Source: Archivesica marissinica | Taxonomy: Eukaryota; Mollusca; Bivalvia; Venerida; Vesicomyidae | Direction of reading: 5' to 3' | Assembly: GCA_014843695.1 (NCBI GenBank) | Contig: CM026391.1 | Location: 36,459,064-36,523,063, forward strand | DNA length: 64,000 bases | In this document: positions 13,851 through 27,200 of the stretch, piece after piece | Layout of the letters: the number at the start of each line of letters is the position of its first letter | Position numbering within the stretch: position 1 is the first letter of the stretch | Program-made: the position numbers and the translations under genes | Notes under the pieces: generated by a model | Databases searched by the model: none | Told to the model about the DNA's origin: nothing | The model's input: the letters and a program-made list of their open reading frames with translations, nothing else

Positions 13851-16800
13851 GGATATGAGGGTAGTGTACGTATAACAGGATATGTGAGTAGTGTACGTAT
13901 AGCAGGATATGTGAGTATTGTACGTATAACAGGATATGTGGGTAGTGTACATATAACAGGGTATGTGGGTAGTGTACGTATAACAGGATGTGTGGGTAGT
14001 GTACGTATAACAGGATATGTGGATAGTGTACGTATAACAGGATATGTGGGTAGTGTATATATAACAGGAGATGTGGGTAGTGTACGTATAACAGGATATG
14101 TGGGTAGTGTACGCATAACAGGATATGTGGGTAGTGTACGTATAACAGGATATGTGGATAGTGTACATATAACAGCATATGTAGGTAGTGTACGTATAAG
14201 AGGATATGTGGGTAGTGTACGCATAACAGGATATGTGGGTAGTGTACATATAACAGGATATGATGGTAGTGTACGTATAACAGGATTTGTGGGTAGTGTA
14301 CATATAATAGGATATGTGGGTAGTGTACGTATAACAGGATATGTGAGTAGCGCATGTGTAACAGGATATGTGGGTAGTGTACGTGTAACAGGATATGTGG
14401 GTAGGGCATGTGGAACAGGATATGTGGGTAGAGCATGTGGAACAGGATATGTGGGTAGTGTACGTGGAACAGGATATGAGGGTATTCCACGTGGAACAGG
14501 ATATGTGGGTAGGGCATGTGGAAAAGGATATGTGGGTAGCGCACGTGGAACAGGATATGTGGGTAGCGCACGTGTAACAGGATATGTGGGTAGCGCACAT
14601 GGAACAGGATATGTGGGTTGGACATGTGGAACAGGATATATGGGTAGGGCATGTGGAGCAGGACATGTGGGTAGTGTACGTGGAACAGGATATGTGGGTA
14701 GTGTACGTATAACAGGATATTTGGGTAGTGTACATGGTACAGGATATGTGGGTAGGGCATGTGGAACAGAATATGAGGGTAGTGTACGCATAACAGGATA
14801 TGTGGGTAGTGTACCTATAACAGGATATGTGAGTAGCGCATGTGTAATAGGATATGTGGTTATGGCATGTGGAACAGGATATGTGGGTATTGTACGTGTA
14901 ACAGGATATGTGGGTAGTGTACATGGTACAGGATATGTGGGTAGGGCATGTGGAACAGGATATGAGGGTAGTATACGCATAACAGGATATGTGGGTATTG
15001 TACGTATAACAGGATATGTGAGTAGCGCATGTGTAACAGGATATGTGGGTAGGGCATGTGGAACATGATATGTGGGTAGTGTACGTGTAACAGGATATGT
15101 GGGTAGAGCATGTGGAATAGGATATGTGGGTAGGGCATGTAGAAAAGGATATGTGGGTAGCGTACGTGGAACAGGATATGTGGGTAGCGCACGTGTAACA
15201 GGATATGTGGGTGGCGCACGTGGAACAGGATATGTGGGTTGGCCATGTGGAACAGGATATATGGGTAAGGCATGTGGAGCAGGATATGTGGGTAGGGCTT
15301 GTGGAACAGGATATGTGGGTAGTGTACGTGTAACAGGATATGTGGGTAGTGCACGTGGAACAGGATATGTGGGTAGTGCAACTGGAACTGGATATGTGGG
15401 TAGGGCATGTGGAACAGGATATGTGGGTAGTGTACCTGGAACACGATATGTGGGTAGTGTACGTATAACAGGATATGTGCGTAGAGTACGTATAACAGGA
15501 TATGAGGGTAGTGTACGTATAACAGGATATGTGAGTAGTGTACGTATAGCAGGATATGTGAGTATTGTACGTTTAACAGGGTATGTGAGTAGTGTACGTA
15601 TAACAGGATGTGTGGGTAGTGTACGTATAACAGGATATGTGGGTAGTGTACGTATAACAGGAAATGTGGGTAGTGTACGTATAACAGGATATGTGGGTAG
15701 TGTACGCATAACAGGATATGTGGGTAGTGTACGTTTAACAGGATATGTGGATAGTGTACATATAACAGCATAGGTAGGTAGTGTACCTATAACAGGATAT
15801 GTGGGTAGTGTACGTATAACAGGATATGTGGGTAGTGTACATATAACAGGATATGTGGGTAGTGTACGTATAACAGGATTTGTGGGTAGTGTACATATAA
15901 CAGGATATGTGGGTAGTGTACGTATAACAGGATATGTGGGTAGGGCATGTGGAAGAGGATATGTGGGTAGGGCATGTGGAACAGGATATGTGGGTAGTGT
16001 ACGTGTAACAGGATATGTGGGTAGGGCATGTGGAAGAGGATATGTGGGTAGGGCATGTGGAACAGGATATGTGGGTAGTGTACGTGGAACAGGATATGAG
16101 GGTAGTGCACGTGGAACAGGATATGTGGGTAGGGCATATGGAAAAGGATATGTGGGTAGCGCACGTGGAACAGGATATGTGGGTAGCGCACGTGTAACAG
16201 GATATGTGGGTAGCGCACGTGGAACAGGATATGTGGGTTGGACATGTGGAACAGGATATATGGGTAGGGCATGTGGAGCAGGACATGTGGGTAGTGTACG
16301 TGGAACAGGATATGTGGGTAGTGTACGTATAACAGGATATGTGGGTAGTGTACGTATAACAGGATATGTGGGTAGTGTACATATAACATCATATGTGGGT
16401 AGTGTACGTATAACAGGATATGTGGGTAGTGTACGTATAACAGGATATGTGGGTAGTGTATATATAACAGGATATGTGGGTAGTGTACGTATAACAGGAT
16501 ATGTGGGTAGTGTATATATAACAGGATATGTGGGTAGTGTACGTATAACAGGATATGTGGGTAGTGTACATATAACAGGATATGTGGGTAGTTTACATAT
16601 ATAACAGGATATGTGGGTAGTGTACGTATAACAGGATATGTGGGTAGTGTACATATAACAGGATATGTTGGTAGTGTACGTATAACAGGGTATGTGGGTA
16701 GTGTACGTGTAACAGGATATGTGGGTAGTGTATGTGTAACAGGATATGTGGGTAGTGTACGTATAACAGGATATGTGGGTAGTGTACGTATAACAGGATA

Positions 16801-18720
16801 TGTGGGTAGTGTACGTATAACAGGATATGTGGGTAGTGTATATATAACAGGATATGTGGGTAGTGTACGTATAACAGGATATGTGGGTTGTGTATATATA
16901 ACAGGATATGTGGGTAGTGTACCTATAACAGGATATGTGGGTAGTGTACGTAACGGGGATATGTGGGTAGTGTACGTATAGCAGGATATGTGGGTAGTGT
17001 ACGCATAACGGGATATGTGGGTAGTGTACGTATAACATGATATGTCGGTACTGTACATATAACAGGATATGTGGGTAGTGTACATATAACAGGATATGTG
17101 GGTAGGGCATGTGGAACAGGATATGAGGTTAGTGTACGCATAACAGGATATGTGGGTAGTGTACCTATAACAGGATATGTGAGTAGCGCATGTGTAACAG
17201 GATATGTGGTTAGGGCATGTGGAACAGGATATGTGGGTATTGTACGTGTAACAGGATATGTGGGTAGTGTACATGGTACAGGATATGTGGGTAGGGCATG
17301 TGGAACAGGATATGAGGGTAGTATACGCATAACAGGATATGTGGGTAGTGTACGTATAACAGGATATGTGAGTAGCGCATGTGTAACAGGATATGTGGGT
17401 AGGGCATGTGGAACATGATATGTGGGTAGTGTACGTGTAACAGGATATGTGGGTAGGGCATGTGGAACAGGATATGTGGGTAGGGCATGTAGAACAGGAT
17501 ATATGGGTAAGGCATGTGGAGCAGGATATGTGGGTAGGGCTTGTGGAACAGGATATGTGGGTAGTGTACGTGTAACAGGATATGTGGGTAGTGCACGTGG
17601 TACAGGATATGTGGGTAGTGCACGTGGAACAGGATATGTGGGTAGGGCATGTGGAAAAGGATATGTGGGTAGTGTACCTGGAACACGATATGTGGGTAGT
17701 GTACGTATAACAGGATATGTGGGTAGTGTACGTATAACAGGATATGAGGGTAGTGTACGTATAACAGGATATGTGAGTAGTGTACGTATAGCAGGATATG
17801 TGGGTAGTGTACATATAACATCATATGTGGGTAGTGTACATATAACAGGGTATGTGGGTAGTGTACGTATAACAGGATGTGTGGGTAGTGTACGTATAAC
17901 AGGATATGTGGATAGTGTACGTATAACAGGATATGTGGGTAGTGTATATATAACAGGATATGTGGGTAGTGTACGCATAACAGGATATGTGGGTAGTGTA
18001 CGTATAACAGGATATGTGGATAGTGTACATATAACAGCATATGTAGGTAGTGTACGTATAACAGGATATGTGGGTAGTTTACGCATAACAGGATATGTGG
18101 GTAGTGTACATATAACAGGATATGTGGGTAGTGTACGTATAACAGGATTTGTGGGTAGTGTACATATAACAGGATATGTGGGTAGTGTACGTATAACAGG
18201 ATATGTGAGTAGCGCATGTGTAACAGGATATGTGGGTAGTGTACGTGTAACAGGATATGTGGGTAGGGCATGTGGAACAGGATATGTGGGTAGAGCATGT
18301 GGAACAGGATGTGTGGGTAGTGTACGTGGAACAGGATATGAGGGTAGTGCACGTCGAACAGGATATGTGGGTAGGGCATGTGGAAAAGGATATGTGGGTA
18401 GCGCACATGGAACAGGATATGTGGGTAGCGCACGTGTAACAGGATATGTGGGTAGCGCACATGGAACAGGATATGTGGGTTGGACATGTGGAACAGGATA
18501 TATGGGTAGGGCATGTGGAGCAGGACATGTGGGTAGTGTACGTGGAACAGGATATGTGTGTAGTGTACGTATAACAGGATATGTGGGTAGTGTACGTATA
18601 ACAGGATATGTGGGTAGTGTACATATAACATCATATGTGTGTAGTGTACGTATAACAGGATATGTGGGTAGTGTACGTATAACAGGATATGTGGGTAGTG
18701 TACATATAACAGGATATGTG
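13850..18720. repeat. Irregular HOR region, related blocks 1.62-2.35 kb apart
   Basis: Shared markers link this region to its left neighbour and within itself. GGAACATGATATG lies at 13416, 15063 and 17413 (1,647 and 2,350 bp); TACCTGGAACACG at 13786, 15433 and 17675 (1,647 and 2,242 bp); CAGGACATGTGGG near 14661, 16281 and 18523 (1,620 and 2,242 bp). The spacing 1,647 is exactly 61 monomers and 1,620 exactly 60. The 108-bp difference between 2,350 and 2,242 is a four-monomer deletion near 17490. The TACGTAAC marker interval 12950-16947 (3,997 bp) equals 1,647 plus 2,350, a consistency check on the block order. Confidence 0.83.
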
Positions 18721-21700
18721 GGTAGTTTACATATATAACAGGATATGTGGGTAGTGTACGTATAACAGGATATGTGGGTAGTGTACATATAACAGGATAT
18801 GAGGGTAGTGTATGTGTAACAGGATATGTGGGCAGTGTACGTATAACAGGATATGTGAGTAGTGTACGTATAACCGGATATGTGGGTAGTGTACGTATAA
18901 CAGGATATGTGGGTAGTGTATATATAACAGGATATGTGGGTAGTGTACGTATAACAGGATATGTGTGTCGTGTATATATAACAGGATATGTGGGTAGTGT
19001 ACGTATAACAGGATATGTGGGTAGTGTAAATATAACAGGATATGTGGGTAGTTTACATATATAACAGGATATGTGGGTAGTGTACATATAACAGGATATT
19101 TGGGTAGTGTACGTATAACAGGATATGTGGGTAGTGTACGTGTAACAGGATATGTGGGTAGTGTATGTGTAACAGGATATGTGGGTAGTGTACGTATAAC
19201 AGGATATGTGGGTAGTGTACGTATAACAGGATATGTGGGTAGTGTACGTATAACAGGATATGTGGGTAGTGTATATATAACAGGATATGTGGGTAGTGTA
19301 CGCATAACAGGATATGTGGGTAGTGTATATATAACAGGATATATGGGTAGTGTACGTATAACAGGAAATGTGGGTATTGTACGTAACGGGGATATGTGGG
19401 TAGTGTACGTATAGCAGGATATGTGGGAAGTGTACGTATAACGGGATATGTGGGTAGTGTACGTATAACATGATATGTCGGTACTCTACGTATTACAGGA
19501 TATGTGGGTAGTGTACATATAACAGGATATGTGGGTAGTGTACATATAACAGGATATGTGGGTAGTGTACGTATAACAGGATATGTGGGTAGCGCATGTG
19601 TAACAGGATATATGGGTAGTGTACGTATAAGAGGATATGTGGGTAGCGCACGTGTAACGGGATATGTGAGTAGTGTACGTATAACAGGATATGCGTGTAG
19701 TGTACGTGTAACAGGATATGCGGGTAGTGTACGTGTAACAGGATATGTGGGTAGTGTACGTATACTAGGATATGTGGGTAGTGTACGTATAACAGGATAT
19801 GCGTGTAGTGTACGTATAACAGGATAGGCGTGTAGTGTACGTGTAACAGGATATGTGGGTAGTTTACGTATAACAGGATATGTGGGAAGTGTACGTATAA
19901 CAGGATATGCGGGTAGTGTACGTATAACAGGATATGCGAGTAGTTTACGTGTAACAGGATATGTGGGTAGTGCACGTGTAACAGGATATGTGAGTTGTGC
20001 ATGTGTAACAGGATATGTGGATAGGGCATGTGGAACAGGATATGTGGGTAGGGCATGTGGAACAGGATATGTGGGTAGCGCACGTGGAACAGGATATGTG
20101 GGTAGGACATGTGGAACAGGATATGTGGGTAGTGTACGTGTAACAGGATATGTGGGTAGTGTACGCATAACAGGATATGTGGGTAGTGTACATATAACAG
20201 GATATGTGGGTAGTGTACGTATAACAGGATTTGTGGGTAGTGTACATATAACAGGATATGTGGGTAGTGTACGTATAACAGGATATGTGAGTAGCGCATG
20301 TGTAACAGGATATGTGGGTAGTGTATGTGTAACAGGATATGTGGGTAGGGCATGTGGAACAGGATATGTGGGTAGAGCATGTGGAACAGGATATGTGGGT
20401 AGTGTACGTGGAACAGGATATGAGGGTAGTGCACGTGAACAGGATATGTGGGTAGGCATGTGGAAAGGATATGTGGTAGCGCACGTGGAACAGGATATGG
20501 GTAGCGCACGTGTAACAGGATATGTGGTAGCGCACATGGAACAGGATATGTGGTTGGACATGTGGAACAGGATATTGGGTAGGGCATGTGGAGCAGGACA
20601 TGTGGGTAGTGTACGTGGACAGGATATGTGGGTAGTGTACGTATAACAGGATATGGGGTAGTGTACGTATAACAGGATATGTGGGTAGTGTAATATAACT
20701 CATATGTGGATAGTGTATGTATAACAGGATATGTGGGTAGTGTACGTATAACAGGATATGTGGGTAGTGTACATATAACAGGATATGTGGGTAGTTTACA
20801 TATATAACAGGATATGTGGGTAGTGTACGTATAACAGGATATGTGGGTAGTGTACATATAACAGGATATGTGGGTAGTGTATGTGTAACAGGATATGTGG
20901 GCAGTGTACGTATAACAGGATATGCGAGTAGTGTACGTATAACCGGATATGTGGGTAGTGTACGTATAACAGGATATGTGGGTAGTGTATATATAACAGG
21001 ATATGTGGGTAGTGTACGTATAACAGGATATGTGTGTAGTGTATATATAACAGGATATGTGGGTAGTGTACGTATAACAGGATATGTGGGTAGTGTAAAT
21101 ATAACAGGATATGTGGGTAATTTACATATATAACAGGATATGTGGGTAGTGTACGTATAACAGGATATGTGGGTAGTGTACATATAACAGGATAGTTGGG
21201 TAGTGTACGTATAACAGGATATGTGGGTAGTGTACGTGTAACAGGATATGTGGGTAGTGTATGTGTAACAGGATATGTGGGTAGTGTACGTATAACAGGA
21301 TATGTGGGTAGTGTACGTATAACAGGATATGTGGGTAGTGTACGTATAACAGGATATGTGGGTAGTGTATATATAACAGGATATGTGGGTAGTGTACGTA
21401 TAACAGGATATGTGGGTAGTGTATATATAACAGGATATGTGGGTAGTGTACGTATAACAGGAAATGTGGGTAGTGTACGTAATGGGGATATGTGGGTAGT
21501 GTACGTATAGCAGGATATGTGGGTAGTGTACGTATAACGGGATATGTGGGTAGTGTACGTATAACATGATATGTCGGTACTGTACGTATAACAGGATATG
21601 TGGGTAGTGTACATATAACAGGATATGTGGGTAGTGTACATATAACAGGATATGTGGGTAGTGTACGTATAACAGGATATGTGGGTAGCGCATGTGTAAC

Positions 21701-22750
21701 AGGATATATGGGTAGTGTACGTATAAGAGGATATGTGGGTAGCGCACGTGTAACGGGATATGTGAGTAGTGTACGTATAACAGGATATGCGTGTAGTGTA
21801 CGTGTAACAGGATATGTAGGTAGTGTACGTATAACAGGATATGTGGGTAGTGTACATATAACAGGATATGTGGGTAGTTTACATATATAACAGGATATGT
21901 GGGTAGTGTACGTATAACAGGATATGTGGGTAGTGTACATATAACAGGATATGTGGGTAGTGTAAGTGTAACAGGATATGTGGGCAGTGTACGTATAACA
22001 GGATATGTGAGTAGTGTACGTATAACCGGATATGTGGGTAGTGTACGTATAACAGGATATGTGGGTAGTGTATATATAACAGGATATGTGGGTAGTGTAC
22101 GTATAACAGGATATGTGTGTAGTGTATATATAACAGGATATATGGGTAGTTTACATATATAACAGGATATGTGGGTAGTGTACGTATAATAGGATATGTG
22201 GGTAGTGTACATATAACAGGATATTTGGGTAGTGTACGTATAACAGGATATGTGGGTAGTGTACGTGTAACAGGATATGTGGGTAGTGTATGTGTAACAG
22301 GATATGTGGGTAGTGTACGTATAACAGGATATGTGGGTAGTGTACGTATAACAGGATATGTGGGTAGTGTACGTATAACAGGATATGTGGGTAGTGTATA
22401 TATAACAGGATATGTGGGTAGTGTACGCATAACAGGATATGTGGGTAGTGTATATATAACAGGATATGTGGGTAGTGTACGTATAACAGGAAATGTGGGT
22501 AGTGTACGTAACGGGGATATGTGGGTAGTGTACGTATAGCAGGATATGTGGGTAGTGTACGTATAACGGGATATGTGGGTAGTGTACGTATAACATGATA
22601 TGTCGGTACTGTACGTATAACAGGATATGTGGGTAGTGTACATATAACAGGATATGTGGGTAGTGTACATATAACAGGATATGTGGGTAGTGTACGTATA
22701 ACAGGATATGTGGGTAGCGCATGTGTAACAGGATATATGGGTAGTGTACG
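18720..22750. repeat. HOR of about 2.07-2.10 kb with an embedded 1.03-1.08 kb unit
   Basis: The 29-bp monomer containing GTTTACATATATAAC starts near 18725, 19051, 20794, 21120 (variant ATTTACATATA), 21877 and 22149. Spacings 18725 to 20794 and 19051 to 21120 are both 2,069 bp; 21120 to 22149 is 1,029 bp. A second marker, ATAAGAGG, lies at 19627, 21723 and 22752 (2,096 and 1,029 bp), and TACGTAAC/TACGTAATGG at 19380, 21476 and 22505 gives the same two spacings. The 27-bp mismatch between 2,069 and 2,096 is one monomer. The last unit is therefore about half the length of the previous one. Confidence 0.85.
20425..20705. other. Indel-dense patch inside the 27-bp array
   Basis: At least ten one-base losses fall in about 280 bp: GCACGTGAACAGG, GGTAGGCATG, GGAAAGGATATG, TGTGGTAGCG, GATATGGGTAG, TGTGGTTGGAC, GATATTGGG, GTACGTGGACAGG, GATATGGGGTAG and GTAATATAACTC. 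The related copy at 18350-18640 is intact at the same sites. Loss of register here shortens all local open frames. This is most simply a stretch of unpolished consensus. Confidence 0.8.
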
Positions 22751-23799
22751 TATAAGAGGATATGTGGGTAGCGCACGTGTAACGGGATATGTGAGTAGTG
22801 TACGTATAACAGGATATGCGTGTAGTGTACGTGTAACAGGATATGCAGGTAGTGTACGTGTAACAGGATATGTGGGTAGTGTACATATACCAGGATATGT
22901 GGGTAGTGTACGTATAACAGGATATGCGTGTAGTGTACGTATAACAGGATATGCGTGTAGTGTACGTGTAACAGGATATGTGGGTAGTTTACGTATAACA
23001 GGATATGTGGGTAGTGTACGTGTAACAGGATATGTGGGTAGTTTACGTATAACAGGATATGCGGGTAGTGTACGTATAACAGGATATGCGAGTAGTTTAC
23101 GTGTAACAGGATATGTGAGTTGTGCATGTGTAACAGGATATGTGGGTAGGGCATGTGGAACAGGATATGTGTGTAGGGCATGTGGAACAGGATATGTGGG
23201 TAGCGCACGTGGAACAGGATATGTGGGTAGGACATGTGGAACAGGATATGTGGGTAGTGTACGTGTAACAGGATATGTGGGTAGGGCATGTGTAGCAGAA
23301 TATGTGGGTAGCACACGTGTAACAGGATATGTGGGTAGTGTACGTATAACAGGATATGCGGGTAGTGTACGTATAACAGGATATGTGGGTAGTGTACGTA
23401 TAACAGGATATGTGGGTAGCGCACATGGAACAGGATATGTGGGTTGGGCATGTGGAACAGGATATATGGGTAAGGCTTGTGGAGCAGGATATGTTGGTAG
23501 GGCTTGTGGAAAAGGATATGTGGGTAGTGTACGTGTAACAGGATATGTGGGTAGTGCACGTGGAACAGGATATTTGGTAGTGCACGTGGAACAGGATATG
23601 TGGGTAGGGCATGTGGAACAGGATATGTGGGTAGTGTACCTGGAACAGGATATGTGGGTAGTGTATGTATAACAGGATATGTGGGTAGTGTACGTATAAC
23701 AGGATATGAGGGTAGTGTACGTATAACAGGATATGTGTAGTTTACGTATAGCAGGATATGTGAGTAGTGTACGTATAACAGGATATGTGGGTAGTTTAC

Positions 23800-24075
23800 A
23801 TATATAACAGGATATGTGGGTAGTGTACGTATAACAGGATATGTGGGTAGTGTACGTATAACAGGATATGTGGGTAGTGTACGTATAACAGGATATGTGG
23901 GTAGTGTACGTATAACAGGATATGTGGGTAGTGTATGTATAACAGGATATGTGGGTAGTGTACGTATAACAGGATATGTGGGTAGTGTACGTATAACAGG
24001 ATATGTGGGTAGTGTACGTATAACAGGATATGTGGGTAGTGTACGTATAACAGGATATGTGGGTAGTGTACGTAT
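23800..24075. repeat. Run of about ten canonical monomers inside the 1-kb HOR
   Basis: Where sibling copies carry CATATACC, TATGCGTG and GTTTACG variants, this stretch holds consecutive canonical GTGTACGTATAACAGG monomers with one TATGTATAAC exception. It runs straight into an indel-dense patch at 24080. Comparable plain runs occur at 26740-27020 and 28610-28880, each also ending in an indel patch. Confidence 0.7.
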
Positions 24076-24079
24076 AACA

Positions 24080-24385
24080 GGATGTGGAGTGTACGGTAAC
24101 AGGATATGTGGTTGTGATGTGTAACAGGATATGTGGGTAGGATGTAACAGGATATGTGTGTAGGGATGTGGAACAGGATATGTGGGTAGGACGTGGAACA
24201 GGATATGTGGGTAGGACATGTGACAGGTATGTGGGTAGTGTAGTGTAACAGGATATGTGGGTAGGGCATGTGTAGCAGAATATGTGGGTAGCACACGTGT
24301 AACAGGATATGTGGGTAGTGTACGTATAACAGGATATGTGGGTAGTGTATGTGTAACAGGATATGTGGGTAGTGTATGTAACAGG
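24080..24385. other. Indel-dense patch
   Basis: Multiple deletions relative to sibling HOR copies: CAGGATGTGGAGTG, GTACGGTAACAGG, GGTTGTGATGTG, GTAGGATGTAAC, GTAGGGATGTGG, GTAGGACGTGG, GTGACAGGTATG and GTAGTGTAGTG within 160 bp, and GTATGTAACAGG near 24377. The same positions in the copies near 23095-23300 and 25070-25270 are regular. Likely low-accuracy consensus. Confidence 0.78.
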
Positions 24386-27017
24386 ATATGTGGGTAGCGC
24401 ACGTGGAACAGGATATGTGGGTTGGGCATGTGGAACAGGATATATGGGTAAGGCATGTGGAGCAGGATATGTGGGTAGGGCTTGTGGAACAGGATATGTG
24501 GGTAGTGTACGTGTAACAGGATATGTGGGTAGTGCACGTGGAACAGGATATGTGGGTAGTGCACGTGGAACAGGATATGTGGGTAGGGCATGTGGAACAG
24601 GATATGTGGGTAGTGTACCTGGAACAGGATATGTGGGTAGTGTACGTATAACAGGATATGTGGGTAGTGTACGTATAACAGGATATGAGGGTAGTGTACG
24701 TATAACAGGATATGTGTAGTTTACGTATAGCAGGATATGTGAGTAGTGTACGTATAACAGGATATGTGGGTAGTGTACATATAACAGGATATGTGGGTAG
24801 TGTACATATACCAGGATATGTGGGTAGTGTACGTATAACAGGATATGCGTGTAGTGTACGTATAACAGGATATGCGTGTAGTGTACGTGTAACAGGATAT
24901 GTGGGTAGTTTACGTATAACAGGATATGTGGGTAGTGTACGTATAACAGGATATGCGGGTAGTGTACGTGTAACAGGATATGTGGGTAGTTTACGTATAA
25001 CAGGATATGTGGGTAGTGTACGTATAACAGGATATGCGGGTAGTGTACGTATAACAGGATATGCGAGTAGTTTACGTGTAACAGGATATGTGAGTTGTGC
25101 ATGTGTAACAGGATATGTGGGTAGGGCATGTGGAACAGGATATGTGTGTAGGGCATGTGGAACAGGATATGTGGGTAGCGCACGTGGAACAGGATATGTG
25201 GGTAGGACATGTGGAACAGGATATGTGGGTAGTGTACGTGTAACAGGATATGTGGGTAGGGCATGTGTAGCAGAATATGTGGGTAGCACACGTGTAACAG
25301 GATATGTGGGTAGTGTACGTATAACAGGATATGCGGGTAGTGTACGTATAACAGGATATGTGGGTAGTGTACGTATAACAGGATATGTGGGTAGCGCACA
25401 TGGAACAGGATATGTGGGTTGGGCATGTGGAACAGGATATATGGGTAAGGCTTGTGGAGCAGGATATGTTGGTAGGGCTTGTGGAAAAGGATATGTGGGT
25501 AGTGTACGTGTAACAGGATATGTGGGTAGTGCACGTGGAACAGGATATTTGGTAGTGCACGTGGAACAGGATATGTGGGTAGGGCATGTGGAACAGGATA
25601 TGTGGGTAGTGTACCTGGAACAGGATATGTGGGTAGTGTATGTATAACAGGATATGTGGGTAGTGTACGTATAACAGGATATGAGGGTAGTGTACGTATA
25701 ACAGGATATGTGTAGTTTACGTATAGCAGGATATGTGAGTAGTGTACGTATAACAGGATATGTGGGTAGTGTACATATAACAGGATATGTGGGTAGTGTA
25801 CATATACCAGGATATGTGGGTAGTGTACGTATAACAGGATATGCGTGTAGTGTACGTATAACAGGATATGCGTGTAGTGTACGTGTAACAGGATATGTGG
25901 GTAGTTTACGTATAACAGGATATGTGGGTAGTGTACGTATAACAGGATATGCGGGTAGTGTACGTGTAACAGGATATGTGGGTAGTTTACGTATAACAGG
26001 ATATGTGGGTAGTGTACGTATAACAGGATATGCGGGTAGTGTACGTATAACAGGATATGCGAGTAGTTTACGTGTAACAGGATATGTGAGTTGTGCATGT
26101 GTAACAGGATATGTGGGTAGGGCATGTGGAACAGGATATGTGTGTAGGGCATGTGGAACAGGATATGTGGGTAGCGCACGTGGAACAGGATATGTGGGTA
26201 GGACATGTGGAACAGGATATGTGGGTAGTGTACGTGTAACAGGATATGTGGGTAGGGCATGTGTAGCAGAATATGTGGGTAGCACACGTGTAACAGGATA
26301 TGTGGGTAGTGTACGTATAACAGGATATGCGGGTAGTGTACGTATAACAGGATATGTGGGTAGTGTACGTATAACAGGATATGTGGGTAGCGCACATGGA
26401 ACAGGATATGTGGGATGGGCATGTGGAACAGGATATATGGGTAAGGCTGTGGAGCAGGATATGTTGGTAGGGCTTGTGGAAAAGGATATGTGGGTAGTGT
26501 ACGTGTAACAGGATATGTGGGTAGTGCACGTGGAACAGGATATTTGGTAGTGCACGTGGAACAGGATATGTGGGTAGGGCATGTGGAACAGGATATGTGG
26601 GTAGTGTACCTGGAACAGGATATGTGGGTAGTGTATGTATAACAGGATATGTGGGTAGTGTACGTATAACAGGATATGAGGGTAGTGTACGTATAACAGG
26701 ATATGTGTAGTTTACGTATAGCAGGATATGTGAGTAGTGTACGTATAACAGGATATGTGGGTAGTGTACGTATAACAGGATATGTGGGTAGTGTACGTGT
26801 AACAGGATATGTGGGTAGTGTACGTGTAACAGGATATGTGGGTAGTGTACGTATAACAGGATATGTGTGTAGTGTACGTATAACAGGATATGTGGGTAGT
26901 GTACGTATAACAGGATATGTGGGTAGTGTACGTATAACAGGATATGTGGGTAGTGTACGTATAACAGGATATGTGGGTAGTGTACGTATAACAGGATATG
27001 TGGGTAGTGTACGTATA

Positions 27018-27200
27018 ACAGGATATGGGGTAGTGTACGTATAACAGGATATGGGTAGTTTACGTGTAACAGGATAGTGAGTTGTGCATGTGTAACAGGA
27101 TATGTGGGTAGGGCATGTGGAACAGGATATGTGTGTAGGGCATGTGGAACAGGATATGTGGGTAGCGCACGTGGAACAGGATATGTGGGTAGGATGGAAC
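27018..27200. other. Indel-dense patch
   Basis: GATATGGGGTAG, GATATGGGTAG, AGGATAGTGAG and GTAGGATGGAACAGG depart from the register within 180 bp, while sibling copies are regular here. It directly follows a run of plain canonical monomers at 26740-27020. Confidence 0.75.

Noticed and set aside
16440..16530. TATA-box promoters in GTGTATATATAACAGG monomers
   Set aside because: The TATATATAA tract is a recurrent satellite variant spread through the array. No start site, initiator or downstream gene accompanies it.
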